64,000 nucleotides of DNA from positions 1,302,001-1,366,000 of the forward strand of contig NC_012781.1 in assembly GCF_000020605.1 (NCBI RefSeq). The letters are read 5' to 3'. A program made the position numbers and the translations under genes. The stretch comes from Agathobacter rectalis ATCC 33656. GTDB lineage: Bacteria > Bacillota > Clostridia > Lachnospirales > Lachnospiraceae. Position 1 is the stretch's first letter; the number at the start of each line of letters is the position of its first letter. Under the pieces are notes generated by a model. The model had not been told where the DNA came from. It made no database searches and saw only the letters and a list, made by a program, of their open reading frames with translations. Below, in pieces: positions 7,056-15,512 of the stretch.

Positions 7056-9308
7056 ATGAAAGACAAAATTTTTGGTGTCCTGCAGAGAGTAGGACGAAGC
7101 TTCATGCTTCCAATCGCAATCCTTCCGGTAGCAGGCTTGCTTTTAGGACTAGGAAGCTCATTCACCAACACCACAACAATTGAGACCTATGGTTTACAGT
7201 GGCTGCTCGGGGATAAGACTATACTCCATGCACTTCTTGTAATCATGAATGCGGTCGGAAGTGCCATATTCGATAACCTTCCGCTCATTTTTGCGGTCGG
7301 AGTAGCAATCGGAATGGCAAAGAAGGAAAAAGAGGTGTCAGCACTTTCAGCAGTCATAGCATACTTTGTTATGAATGTATCAATCAATGCGATGCTCAAG
7401 ATTTCCGGAAAAATCCTTGCAGACGGAAGCATTGCAAAGGATGTGCTTGATGGAACCATCACATCAGTATGTGGTATCCAGTCATTGCAGATGGGTGTGT
7501 TTGGCGGAATTATTGTAGGACTGGGAGTGGCAGCACTGCACAACCGTTTCTACAAGATTGAGCTGCCGAATGCATTGTCATTTTTCGGTGGAACAAGATT
7601 TGTGCCTATCATCTCAACCGTGGCATATCTGTTTGTAGGAATCCTAATGTATTTTATCTGGCCGACAGTGCAGAACGGAATCTATGCACTCGGCGGAGTG
7701 GTGACAGGAACAGGATATTTCGGAACACTTCTCTTTGGTATTATAAAGAGAGCTCTTATTCCATTCGGACTGCACCATGTATTTTACATGCCGTTCTGGC
7801 AGACAGCAGTCGGTGGAACAATGGAGGTTGCAGGACATATGGTTGAGGGTGGACAGAACATCTTCTTCGCACAGCTTGCTGACTCTGCAAATATCGCACA
7901 TTTCAGTGCCGATGCCACAAGATATTTCTCGGGAGAGTTCATTTTCATGATTTTTGGACTTCCGGGAGCAGCACTTGCAATGTATAAATGTGCAAAGCCG
8001 GAAAAGAAAAAACAGGCAGGAAGCCTTTTACTTTCTGCAACACTTGCATGTATGTTTACAGGAATCACAGAGCCTCTTGAGTTCTCATTCCTTTTCGTAG
8101 CACCGGCTCTCTTTGCAGTACAGGTAGTGCTCGCAGGAAGCGCATACATGATAGCACATATTTTAAACATCGCTGTAGGACTTACTTTCTCAGGAGGATT
8201 ACTTGATTTCTTCCTGTTTGGTATATTGCAGGGAAATGAAAAGACAAGCTGGCTGCTCGTGATTCCGGTGGGAATAGTATATTTCTTACTGTATTACTTT
8301 ATTTTCAGCTTCCTTATAAAGAAGTTTGATTTCAAGACTCCGGGCCGTGAGGATGACGATACAGAGACAAAGCTCTACACCAAGGCAGATGTAAATGCAA
8401 GAAAAGCTGCTAAGGATACAAAAGCTTCTGACGACAAAGCGACTGTAGACGAGCTCTCGCAGACTATATCACGAGGTCTCGGCGGCAAAGCCAATATCTC
8501 AGATGTGGACTGCTGTGCGACAAGGCTTCGTATCACAGTAATTGATCCCGACAAGGTAAACGATGCGCTTCTTAAATCAACAGGAGCATCAGGAGTCGTG
8601 CACAAGGGACAGGGCGTACAGATTATCTATGGACCAAGAGTAACAGTGATAAAATCAGATCTGGAGGATTATCTTGCGAGTGTGACAGAGGAGCATTTCG
8701 AGGATGATGCAGCAGAAAATAATACAGCAGACGCAGATGAAGTGAAGAATGAAAATGCAGCTTCGGCCACTGATTCAAAAACAGAAGATTCAAGCACCGT
8801 TTCAGATAAAGCACAGGACGCTGCTGACACCAAAGAGCCGACAAGCACAGTTATCATCTCAAGCCCTATGACAGGAATAGCAGCAGACCTCTCAACAGCA
8901 CCGGATGAGGCTTTTGCCGGCAAAATGATGGGTGACGGAGCAGTAGTCACACCTGAGGAGGGCGTGGTTGTAGCACCTGAGGATGGAACTGTTTTATTCG
9001 TTTTTGATACAAAGCATGCTTTGGGATTTACAACCGACTCAGGAATTGGTATGATAATCCATGTAGGAATTGATACAGTAAAGCTCGAGGGTAAAGGCTT
9101 TGACGTACAGGTTGAGGCAGGATGCCATGTTAATAAGGGCGATGTGCTCATGAAGCTTGACCTTGACTACTTAAAGGCGAACGCACCATCAGTTACAACT
9201 CCTGTCATCTGCACAGAGCTAAAAGATAATCAGAAAATCCGCCTCATCACAGACGGACCGATTAAGGCGGGGGAGCCTCTCTACGCAGTTGACACCTACG
9301 AGAAGTAA
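7056..9308 (+). CDS. PTS sugar transporter, IICBA fusion, glucose family
   Basis: A 750-residue fused phosphotransferase permease that imports and phosphorylates a hexose at the membrane. The IIC part (~1-425) has about ten hydrophobic segments and GLHHVFYMPFW, typical of the glucose/GlcNAc/maltose family. The IIB domain (~465-550) has the phospho-acceptor Cys487 in DCCATRLR. After an acidic Ala/Glu/Thr linker, the IIA domain (~585-740) carries the active His669 in IIHVGIDTVKL. An AGGAGG site precedes the ATG. The leader carries a conditional terminator, and a PRD protein follows, so substrate-controlled antitermination is likely. Glucose is the favoured substrate, but maltose- or GlcNAc-type permeases share this layout. 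Confidence 0.88.
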   Translation: MKDKIFGVLQRVGRSFMLPIAILPVAGLLLGLGSSFTNTTTIETYGLQWLLGDKTILHALLVIMNAVGSAIFDNLPLIFAVGVAIGMAKKEKEVSALSAVIAYFVMNVSINAMLKISGKILADGSIAKDVLDGTITSVCGIQSLQMGVFGGIIVGLGVAALHNRFYKIELPNALSFFGGTRFVPIISTVAYLFVGILMYFIWPTVQNGIYALGGVVTGTGYFGTLLFGIIKRALIPFGLHHVFYMPFWQTAVGGTMEVAGHMVEGGQNIFFAQLADSANIAHFSADATRYFSGEFIFMIFGLPGAALAMYKCAKPEKKKQAGSLLLSATLACMFTGITEPLEFSFLFVAPALFAVQVVLAGSAYMIAHILNIAVGLTFSGGLLDFFLFGILQGNEKTSWLLVIPVGIVYFLLYYFIFSFLIKKFDFKTPGREDDDTETKLYTKADVNARKAAKDTKASDDKATVDELSQTISRGLGGKANISDVDCCATRLRITVIDPDKVNDALLKSTGASGVVHKGQGVQIIYGPRVTVIKSDLEDYLASVTEEHFEDDAAENNTADADEVKNENAASATDSKTEDSSTVSDKAQDAADTKEPTSTVIISSPMTGIAADLSTAPDEAFAGKMMGDGAVVTPEEGVVVAPEDGTVLFVFDTKHALGFTTDSGIGMIIHVGIDTVKLEGKGFDVQVEAGCHVNKGDVLMKLDLDYLKANAPSVTTPVICTELKDNQKIRLITDGPIKAGEPLYAVDTYEK

Positions 9309-9346
9309 TTCATACATCCTTAAACAATTCAAAGGTATCGGATGCC

Positions 9347-9667
9347 ATGGAGATGGCGGCAGCAGTTCGAAAATGCGCCACATTTATAGAGGAAAAGATT
9401 GGAAAGCACATAGATGTCACTACTATGGCCTACAACCGCCTCATGAACCATATCCGCCACATGGTATCAAGAGCCGCGACCGGAGAAAAATTAAAGGTTG
9501 ATCTCAATCAGTTTATCGAGAAAAATTATCCGGAGTCATTCGCACTGGCAGGTGATATATGTAAAGAGCTTGGAAAGGACTTAAATCATGAGTTTTTGGA
9601 CAATGAGACAGGCTACCTTGCCATACATATCGAGCAGATTAAGTGTGATGAGATGGTAAGTGAATAA
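9347..9667 (+). CDS. Stand-alone PRD-domain protein
   Basis: A 106-residue protein that is essentially one PTS regulation domain. Both regulatory histidine contexts of a PRD are present: LMNHIRHMV (~residues 26-34) and TGYLAIHIEQI (~90-100). BglG/LicT/GlcT antiterminators have an RNA-binding CAT domain plus two PRDs; here the CAT domain and one PRD are missing. The frame is open upstream only to a stop at 9290, inside the end of the PTS gene, and offers no earlier start codon. A weak AAAGG lies 11 bp before the ATG. It could be a remnant of an antiterminator, or a small regulator that senses PTS phosphorylation and acts on another protein. It begins 38 bp after the PTS gene. Confidence 0.7.
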   Translation: MEMAAAVRKCATFIEEKIGKHIDVTTMAYNRLMNHIRHMVSRAATGEKLKVDLNQFIEKNYPESFALAGDICKELGKDLNHEFLDNETGYLAIHIEQIKCDEMVSE

Positions 9668-9800
9668 TAAAATGTGAAAACCTTCCTGCATATTAGGTTA
9701 TGTACAAATCTCTTGCAATGTGGTACACTACATAGTTGTATCAACAAACATCCGATACACAAAATACATATGAAATCAATTTAAAGGAGATATATATACC

Positions 9801-10901
9801 ATGAAACTCGGAATCGTCGGACTTCCGAACGTCGGAAAGTCTACATTATTCAACTCACTCACAAAGGCAGGAGCGCTTTCAGCAAACTATCCTTTTGCCA
9901 CAATCGACCCAAACGTAGGTATTGTTTCAGTGCCTGACGAGAGAATCGTAAAGCTCGGAGAGCTCTATCACACAAAGAAGGTTACACCTGCAACAATCGA
10001 ATTTGTTGATATCGCAGGTCTTGTGAAGGGAGCCAGTAAGGGTGAGGGACTTGGAAACCAGTTCCTTGCAAATATCCGTGAGGTAGATGCAATCGTACAC
10101 GTAGTGCGCTGCTTTGAGGATACAAACATTATCCATGTAGATGGCTCTGTAGATCCTGCAAGAGATATCGAGACAATCAATCTTGAGCTTATTTTCTCGG
10201 ATGTTGAGATTCTTGACAGGCGAATTGCAAAGATTGCAAAGCAGGCAAGAATGGACAAGACACTTGCAAAGGAGCTTGAGCTTGTTGAGGCAGTAAAGGC
10301 TCATCTTGAGGACGGAAAGATGGCCAGAACCTTTGAAGTGCCTGATGATGAGGATGCACAGCTTTGGTTCAAGGGATATAATCTCCTTACAGCAAAGCCT
10401 ACCATCTACGCAGCAAACGTATCAGAGGACGACCTCGCAGATGACGGCGCAAGCAATCCGCATGTTGCAAAGGTAAGAGAAATGGCAAAGGAAGAGGGCG
10501 CAGAGGTATTTGTTATCTGTGCACAGATTGAGCAGGAGCTTGCAGATCTCGATGAGGACGAAAAGAAGGAGTACCTTGAGGATTTAGGTGTTGAGTCAAG
10601 CGGTCTCGATAAGCTTGTAGCAGCCAGCTATTCACTTCTCGGACTTATTTCCTTCCTCACAGCAGGAGAGGATGAGTGCCGTGCATGGACTATAAAGAAA
10701 GGTACAAAGGCACCACAGGCAGCCGGCAAGATACATACTGATTTCGAGCGTGGCTTCATCAAGGCGGAGGTAGTCAACTATCAGGATCTTCTTGACAACG
10801 GAAGCCTTGCAGCCGCAAGAGAAAAGGGCATCGTAGGCATGGAAGGAAAAGAGTACGTTGTTAAGGACGGAGATGTAATTCTTTTCAGATTTAATGTATA
10901 A
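9801..10901 (+). CDS. ychF: YchF/OLA1-type ribosome-associated ATPase
   Basis: A 366-residue cytoplasmic P-loop NTPase of the Obg superfamily that prefers ATP and associates with ribosomes. The P-loop GLPNVGKST is at residues 7-15, the G3 motif DIAGLVKGASKGEGLGNQFL at ~70-90, and NVSEDDLA replaces the usual guanine-specificity NKxD near 205, as is characteristic of YchF. The C-terminal TGS domain ends in AAREKGIVGMEGKEYVVKDGDVILFRF. The length is normal for the family. AAGGAG precedes the ATG. Many codons are those of well-expressed genes. The identification is secure. Confidence 0.97.
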   Translation: MKLGIVGLPNVGKSTLFNSLTKAGALSANYPFATIDPNVGIVSVPDERIVKLGELYHTKKVTPATIEFVDIAGLVKGASKGEGLGNQFLANIREVDAIVHVVRCFEDTNIIHVDGSVDPARDIETINLELIFSDVEILDRRIAKIAKQARMDKTLAKELELVEAVKAHLEDGKMARTFEVPDDEDAQLWFKGYNLLTAKPTIYAANVSEDDLADDGASNPHVAKVREMAKEEGAEVFVICAQIEQELADLDEDEKKEYLEDLGVESSGLDKLVAASYSLLGLISFLTAGEDECRAWTIKKGTKAPQAAGKIHTDFERGFIKAEVVNYQDLLDNGSLAAAREKGIVGMEGKEYVVKDGDVILFRFNV

Positions 10902-10942
10902 TTTTATGAATAAAACGCTTTTATAAGCACAAAATCAAAAAG

Positions 10943-10984
10943 AAACGCATAAGATAGACCAAGGGAGGTCTGTTTTATGCGTTT
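10943..10984 (+). promoter_or_regulatory. Hairpin burying the ribosome binding site and start of the next gene
   Basis: AAACGCATAA (10943-10952) pairs perfectly with TTATGCGTTT (10975-10984). Inside, AGACC (10956-10960) pairs with GGTCT (10967-10971). The GGGAGG Shine-Dalgarno lies across the apical loop and inner stem, and the ATG at 10977 is within the outer stem. The structure could block translation on long transcripts. With its short T tract it could also act as a weak terminator for ychF. Confidence 0.6.
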
Positions 10985-11234
10985 TCTGGATTTATGCGAA
11001 AAAGAGGTTGTGAGCGTGGAGGAGGGCAGGTTCATAGGGCACGTACGGGATTTGGAGTTTGACCCGGTCTGTGGCAAAATCTGTGCGATTATCGTGCCGG
11101 GACCGGGAAAATATATGGGAATATTTTGCAGGGATTATGAATATTGTATTCCATGGGTTAAGATTGTGAAGATTGGACCCGATATAATATTGGTAAATAT
11201 ATGTGAGTCTGATATGCGGCGCAAGCTGTTATGA
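10977..11234 (+). CDS. YlmC/YmxH-family PRC-barrel protein
   Basis: An 85-residue protein matching the small PRC-barrel family that includes B. subtilis YlmC and YmxH, which is annotated as sporulation-linked. Diagnostic parts are VVSVEEGRFIGHVRDLEFDP (~residues 10-29), then G-K-I-C-A-I-I-V-PGPGKYMGIF and Y-C-I-PW-x-x-I-x-KIG-x-D-I-I-LV. The biochemical role of the family is unknown. The initiation region is enclosed in a stable hairpin that includes both Shine-Dalgarno and ATG, which is unusual. It lies 75 bp after ychF and has no clear promoter of its own. The family call is firm; which paralogue is uncertain. Confidence 0.85.
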   Translation: MRFLDLCEKEVVSVEEGRFIGHVRDLEFDPVCGKICAIIVPGPGKYMGIFCRDYEYCIPWVKIVKIGPDIILVNICESDMRRKLL

Positions 11235-11286
11235 TTTTATAAATACAAAAAAAATATAAAAAAAGTCGAAATCAGTACAAAACATA

Positions 11287-11315
11287 TTGACAACGAAAAT
11301 TAGTATATATATACT
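11287..11315 (+). promoter_or_regulatory. Putative sigma-A promoter of nrdR
   Basis: TTGACA (11287-11292), a 17-bp spacer and TATACT (11310-11315), about 110 bp before nrdR. Confidence 0.6.
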
Positions 11316-11423
11316 AAAATATGTATAGGTCTTTTTAAATACAGATGATGATTTGAAGTATTATAATGAGAAACAAAGATATTTTGCTTCTTCATACTAT
11401 ATGATACCTACGGAGGGTACAGC

Positions 11424-11879
11424 ATGAAGTGTCCATTTTGCAGTAGTGACAACACAAGGGTAATAGACTCAAGACCGGCTGATGACAACAGCTCTATCAG
11501 GCGCAGAAGGCTGTGCGATGATTGCGGCAAGCGTTTCACTACATATGAGAAGGTGGAGACAATCCCGCTCATCGTTATAAAAAAGGACAACAACAGAGAG
11601 CAGTATGACCGCTCCAAGATTGAAAAGGGCGTGCTTCTTGCATGTCACAAGAGACCGATTTCAGCAGATACAATCTCAAAGCTTGTAGATGAGGTCGAGA
11701 TAGAAATCTTTGCCAGAGAGGAAAAGGAAATCTCTACATCACTCATCGGAGAGTTGATTATGGACAGATTAAAGGACCTTGATGCGGTAGCATATGTGAG
11801 GTTTGCGTCAGTTTACAGAGAGTTTAAGGATGTCAATACATTTATGACAGAGCTTAAAAAGATGCTTGACACCAAATAG
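11424..11879 (+). CDS. nrdR: Transcriptional repressor NrdR
   Basis: A 151-residue regulator that represses ribonucleotide reductase genes when dATP is abundant. The N-terminal zinc ribbon has Cys3 and Cys6 in MKCPFC and Cys31 and Cys34 in CDDC. The segment RRRRLCDDCGKRFTTYE is nearly invariant in NrdR. Residues ~49-140 are the ATP-cone that senses the nucleotide (KRPISADTI, then EIEIFAREEKEISTSLIGELIMDRL). GGAGGG precedes the ATG and a good promoter lies upstream. NrdR boxes are expected at nrd operons, none of which is in this window. The following small gene begins 45 bp downstream and is probably cotranscribed. Confidence 0.97.
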   Translation: MKCPFCSSDNTRVIDSRPADDNSSIRRRRLCDDCGKRFTTYEKVETIPLIVIKKDNNREQYDRSKIEKGVLLACHKRPISADTISKLVDEVEIEIFAREEKEISTSLIGELIMDRLKDLDAVAYVRFASVYREFKDVNTFMTELKKMLDTK

Positions 11880-11924
11880 TGTTTAGGCAGCAGGATTTAT
11901 TTAAAACAGGATGGGAAGGTGCGT

Positions 11925-12332
11925 ATGAACATTTCCGGTATTCGCCCGAGCGAAGGCTTTTATTCATACAATTCCATAAGGGTAAACGAGCTTAGAAACA
12001 GCCAGATTATGAGTTCGAAGCAGGCAGTGGATGACACAGCTTCACAGCAATCCATTGCTGATGATACGGCTGATTATGAGGCTGCAAGGGCAAGGCAGAG
12101 CTTTACCTCGCTTGATTATGCAAAGACATATGATTCCAATGCGAGCTATGAGCTTAAGGGTGCTGACAGTGATATCAGCACACTTGATGTCGCAAAGGCT
12201 GTATCCGATTTAGACAAGGATAAGGTATTGCAGCAGTATCAGCATTTTGTCGGCAGTGCGGATGGTATGGTTATGCAGCAGGCAGCCTTGAATGAACAGA
12301 TTAACAGGGAGACAGAGAATTTTATACTATGA
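11925..12332 (+). CDS. Small Lachnospiraceae-type protein of unknown function
   Basis: A 135-residue protein I do not recognise as a named family. It begins MNISGIRPSEGFYSYNSIRV and is hydrophilic and rich in Ala, Ser, Asp and Gln, with no signal peptide, membrane helix or cysteine. Low-complexity helical segments with many Gln near the end (QQYQHFVGSADGMVMQQAALNEQ) recall small flagellar or export-related proteins, but this is only an impression. A GTG at 11919 opens the frame slightly earlier; GGAAGG lies 5 bp before the ATG at 11925, which is preferred. Its stop overlaps the start of the YqeG-like gene (ATGA), so the two are translationally coupled. Confidence 0.6.
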   Translation: MNISGIRPSEGFYSYNSIRVNELRNSQIMSSKQAVDDTASQQSIADDTADYEAARARQSFTSLDYAKTYDSNASYELKGADSDISTLDVAKAVSDLDKDKVLQQYQHFVGSADGMVMQQAALNEQINRETENFIL

Positions 12333-12835
12333 GTTTTTTATACCCGGGAGAGTACATTGACTCGACATACAGCATAGATTTTGATAAATTATATAAGGAG
12401 GGCTACAGGGGCATTATTTTTGATATCGACAACACCCTTGTGACTCATGGTTCGCCTGCTGATGAGCGGGCGATTGCTTTGTTTAAGCACCTTAAGGAGC
12501 TTGGTTTTTCGTGCCTTGTGCTCTCAAACAACAAAGAGCCGCGTGTGAAGAGCTTTGCTAAGCAGGTTGGGATAAAGTATATCTACAAGGCAGGAAAGCC
12601 CAAGCCATCAGGCTATCGTACAGCAATGGAGAGGCTTGGCACAGATACGAAAAACACTCTTTTTGTGGGAGATCAGATATTTACAGATATCATCGGAGCT
12701 AATCTTACGGGCATCAGATCAATACTTGTAGCACCTATTGACCCACATGAGGAGATACAGATTGTGCTTAAGCGCTTTATTGAAAAGCCTGTAATTGCAT
12801 GCTACAAGAAGCATTTAAAGAAAGTAAATAAATAA
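12329..12835 (+). CDS. YqeG-family HAD phosphatase
   Basis: A 168-residue HAD-superfamily class IIIA hydrolase of the YqeG/GEP4 family, thought to act on phosphatidylglycerophosphate or a related phosphate ester. Motif I is FDIDNTLVTHG (~residues 29-39) with the nucleophile and acid-base Asp pair. Motif II is LVLSNN (~64-69), motif III the Lys in AGKPKPSG (~90-97), and motif IV GDQIFTDIIGAN. It overlaps the preceding small gene by 4 bp and is followed by rpiB 39 bp later. The substrate is inferred from the family only. Confidence 0.88.
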   Translation: MSFLYPGEYIDSTYSIDFDKLYKEGYRGIIFDIDNTLVTHGSPADERAIALFKHLKELGFSCLVLSNNKEPRVKSFAKQVGIKYIYKAGKPKPSGYRTAMERLGTDTKNTLFVGDQIFTDIIGANLTGIRSILVAPIDPHEEIQIVLKRFIEKPVIACYKKHLKKVNK

Positions 12836-12874
12836 TTTTTAACTAATAATTTAAAATTTGGAGGCATATATATT

Positions 12875-13318
12875 ATGAAGATTGCAATCGGAAACGATCA
12901 CGCAGCAGTTGAGCTTAAAAAGACAATAATGGAGTACGTTGAGAGCATGGGTCACGAGGTTACCAACTTCGGCACAGATTCAAGTGAGAGCTGCAATTAC
13001 CCGGAGTATGGTGAGAAGGTGGCTAATGCAGTGGCATCGGGCGAGTTTGACTGCGGAATACTGATATGCGGTACCGGTGTGGGTATCTCAATAGCAGCCA
13101 ATAAGGTCAACGGAATCCGTGCGGCAGTTTGCTCAGACACAGCCACAGCACGCCTTGTAAAACAGCACAACAATGCCAATATCATAGCCTTTGGTGAGAG
13201 GATTGTAGGTGTTGAGCTTGCAAAGGATATCGTAAAGGCTTATCTGACAGCCGAGTTTGAGGGCGGCAGACACGCAAAGAGAATAGCTATGATATCGGAT
13301 ATCGAGGCTAGAAACTAA
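12875..13318 (+). CDS. rpiB: Ribose-5-phosphate isomerase B
   Basis: A 147-residue enzyme that interconverts ribose 5-phosphate and ribulose 5-phosphate in the pentose phosphate pathway. It has the RpiB/LacAB fold signature: GNDHAAVELK (~6-15), YPEYGEKVA (~49-57), CGTGVGISIAANKVNGIRAA (~68-87) with the catalytic Cys in ICGTG, and HNNANIIAFGERI. The length is normal. GGAGG lies about 10 bp before the ATG. Related LacA/B subunits and allose-6-phosphate isomerases share the fold, but the single stand-alone copy fits RpiB. Confidence 0.94.
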   Translation: MKIAIGNDHAAVELKKTIMEYVESMGHEVTNFGTDSSESCNYPEYGEKVANAVASGEFDCGILICGTGVGISIAANKVNGIRAAVCSDTATARLVKQHNNANIIAFGERIVGVELAKDIVKAYLTAEFEGGRHAKRIAMISDIEARN

Positions 13319-13358
13319 TATAAAACCAATACAAATTCATGCAATAGAAAATAAATAC

Positions 13359-13387
13359 TTGAAATGTATTGCTTTTTATTGTAAAAT
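13359..13387 (+). promoter_or_regulatory. Putative sigma-A promoter of efp
   Basis: TTGAAA (13359-13364), a 17-bp spacer and TAAAAT (13382-13387), 49 bp before the efp start. Confidence 0.55.
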
Positions 13388-13436
13388 GGACGAATGAGAG
13401 AGCTTAGGCTCGCACGATTTAAGGAGGAAGTAACTA

Positions 13437-13994
13437 ATGATTTCAGCAGGAGATTTCAGAAACGGTGTTACTATCGAGTTCGAGGGAAACATCTATCAGA
13501 TTATCGAATTTCAGCATGTTAAACCAGGAAAAGGTGCAGCATTTGTACGTACAAAGTTAAAGAATATCATCAGTGGTGGTGTTGTTGAGAAGACATTCCG
13601 TCCAACAGAGAAATGCCCTACAGCACACATTGACCGTAAGGATATGCAGTATCTTTATGCAGATGATGATTTCTATCATTTCATGGATGTTGAGACATAT
13701 GACCAGATTGACTTACCAAAGGATGAGGTTGGCGATGCTCTCAAGTTTGTAAAAGAGAATGAGATGTGTAAGGTTTGTTCACACAAGGGCAATGTATTTG
13801 CAGTTGAGCCACCACTTTTCGTTGAGCTTACTGTTACAGAGACAGAGCCTGGCTTCAAGGGTGATACAGCAACAGGTGCTACAAAGCCTGCTACAGTTGA
13901 GACAGGTGCTACAGTTTATGTACCACTTTTTGTTGAGACAGATGATGTTATCAAGATTGATACAAGAACAGGTGAGTACCTTTCACGTGTATAA
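13437..13994 (+). CDS. efp: Elongation factor P
   Basis: A 185-residue translation factor that relieves ribosomes stalled at consecutive prolines. Domain I carries the loop [12 protein letters not shown] with Lys32 at the tip, the residue that is modified in some bacteria. The two OB domains follow, with [18 protein letters not shown] and the C-terminal signature [29 protein letters not shown]. The length is exactly typical. AAGGAGG stands before the ATG, and codon use is that of highly expressed genes. It has its own promoter and a strong terminator immediately downstream, so it is probably monocistronic. Confidence 0.98.
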   Translation: MISAGDFRNGVTIEFEGNIYQIIEFQHVKPGKGAAFVRTKLKNIISGGVVEKTFRPTEKCPTAHIDRKDMQYLYADDDFYHFMDVETYDQIDLPKDEVGDALKFVKENEMCKVCSHKGNVFAVEPPLFVELTVTETEPGFKGDTATGATKPATVETGATVYVPLFVETDDVIKIDTRTGEYLSRV

Positions 13995-14011
13995 TCTGTA
14001 GTTTTATGAGT

Positions 14012-14055
14012 CTGCACATATTCCGGTATGCCTGGAGTATGTGCAGGCTTTTTTT
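14012..14055 (+). terminator. Intrinsic terminator after efp
   Basis: A 13-bp stem with one wobble, CTGCACATATTCC (14012-14024) with GGAGTATGTGCAG (14034-14046), followed by a run of seven T. The convergent flippase gene ends at 14054, inside this element. Confidence 0.9.
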
Positions 14056-15376
14056 ATTTGTGTGCTGTGTGGCAGGTGAGAATCCCGACAGCAAGTGTCA
14101 CAAACACATGCGACACAAGCATAGCCCACAGATATGCATCTATCCCATAGTGGGGTACGAGAAGCATAATCATCAGAATTCTTATTGCACAGGTGAGCAG
14201 ATTGACAAAGAGCACCTGCTTTGCTTTACCCAGACCGTGCAGTATGCTGCAGAGCATTCCGCTTATGTGCATCAGTGGGCACAGAAAACACAGTCTTCTA
14301 AGGAAATATCCACAAAGCTTCGATGAAAAAAGAAAATCCCCTATAAAATCCGACAGCAGATAGAATATGCATGTAAAGATAAGACCAAAGCATAGTCCGA
14401 ATAAGGCACAGGAGTTTATGGTTTTTGTGATTTTTGTATCCTTTCCGGCGGCATTCGCTTCAGAAACAGATGGCAGAAGCATCACGCAGGCACAGCTGCA
14501 AAGCACACCGGGGAATAAAAGCACAGGAAGGGTGAGACCGGAAATGGTTCCAAATATGTCAAGGGCCAATGCCGGTGATAGTCCGTAGAGCTTAAGAGTT
14601 CTCGGGATAAGCACATTTTCGACTGAGGATGAAAAGCTTGCCAATATGTAGTTTAGTGATAAAGGAATGAAAAGCGCAGCCATGCCATAGGCTGTTGTTT
14701 TCAGGCTTTTGACGGATATTTTAAAGTATGAGAAATCTTTTTTTATTGTGATAACAGAAAAGACGGTTGCGCTCGCTTCGCCTGCCACGATGCCGTATAT
14801 AGAGTATACAGGCTTAAAGCAGCTGCCACCGTCAGATAGTATTGCGTATATCAGATAGCAGGTGCCAATGCGCGCGGTCTGCTCAATTAATTGTGTGGCA
14901 GCGGGGATGGTTGCCTTTTTCAATCCATAATAGTATCCGTTTATGCAGGAATGGATAGCGGCGGGCAGAATGGAAAAGGACAGTGCCTTGACAAGCTCTG
15001 TGCAGCGTGGCTCACTTAAAATACAAAGGCTTATGTAGTTGGCATTGGAATACATAATAATTGTGAGTAAAAGAGCAATGGTGGCTGACATAATTATTGC
15101 GCAAATGAGTATAATCTGCCTGTTTTGAGGCTTTTCGGCAACAAGCTTTGATGTAGCAGTCTGAAAGCCGTTGCAGCAGAGTGACATGCATACAGACATG
15201 AGTGGAATCACAAGCTGATAGAGTCCCAGACCTGTTGAGCCCATGACGTTATTAAGAAATATGCGAAAGAAAAAACCCATAAACCGACTGGTTGTACCGG
15301 CAAGTGTCAGAAAAATAGTTCCGGTCACAAGTGGATTGGATAAATATTTTTTTACAATCAAAAAATCACCTGTCAT
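14054..15376 (-). CDS. SpoVB-like polysaccharide/lipid flippase (MOP superfamily)
   Basis: A 440-residue membrane protein with about 12-14 hydrophobic helices. The N-terminus (GTIFLTLAGTTSRFMGFFFRIF) and MGSTGLGLYQLVIPLM are typical of the SpoVB/MurJ-like branch, which flips lipid-linked precursors during spore cortex or cell wall synthesis. The ATG at 15376 lacks a visible Shine-Dalgarno and lies in the arm of a 15-bp inverted repeat. A TTG at 15361, six bases after AGGTG, gives an N-terminus closer to the family and is a serious alternative. Several paralogues usually occur per genome, so a specific spoVB assignment is not made. Confidence 0.82.
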   Translation of the reverse strand: MTGDFLIVKKYLSNPLVTGTIFLTLAGTTSRFMGFFFRIFLNNVMGSTGLGLYQLVIPLMSVCMSLCCNGFQTATSKLVAEKPQNRQIILICAIIMSATIALLLTIIMYSNANYISLCILSEPRCTELVKALSFSILPAAIHSCINGYYYGLKKATIPAATQLIEQTARIGTCYLIYAILSDGGSCFKPVYSIYGIVAGEASATVFSVITIKKDFSYFKISVKSLKTTAYGMAALFIPLSLNYILASFSSSVENVLIPRTLKLYGLSPALALDIFGTISGLTLPVLLFPGVLCSCACVMLLPSVSEANAAGKDTKITKTINSCALFGLCFGLIFTCIFYLLSDFIGDFLFSSKLCGYFLRRLCFLCPLMHISGMLCSILHGLGKAKQVLFVNLLTCAIRILMIMLLVPHYGIDAYLWAMLVSHVFVTLAVGILTCHTAHK

Positions 15377-15427
15377 ATGTTGTCTTAGAAGTATATGTGC
15401 TTCCGGGGATATATATGACAGGTGATT
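15364..15427 (-). repeat. Perfect 15-bp inverted repeat over the flippase start
   Basis: The arms are 15364-15378 (AATCACCTGTCATAT) and 15413-15427, exact reverse complements, with a 34-bp loop. On the minus-strand transcript the second arm contains the annotated ATG and the AGGTGA that could serve as ribosome binding site, and it is followed by a run of six U. It can therefore act as a terminator-like attenuator or hide the start of translation. Confidence 0.7.
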
Positions 15428-15512
15428 ATTTATTGTGTGTTAAACAGCTATTTTGCGCTAAACAACTATTATACTCTTATATGACCGGTATCGTTATATT
15501 AAATTTGTGAGA

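Noticed and set aside
9289-9501. A 70-codon frame across the end of the PTS gene and the PRD gene.
   Set aside because: The PRD-coding frame in the same region has clear family motifs; this one has none.
14006-14326. A 106-codon plus-strand frame after efp.
   Set aside because: It lies over the efp terminator and the reverse of the flippase gene, and shows no family match or ribosome binding site.
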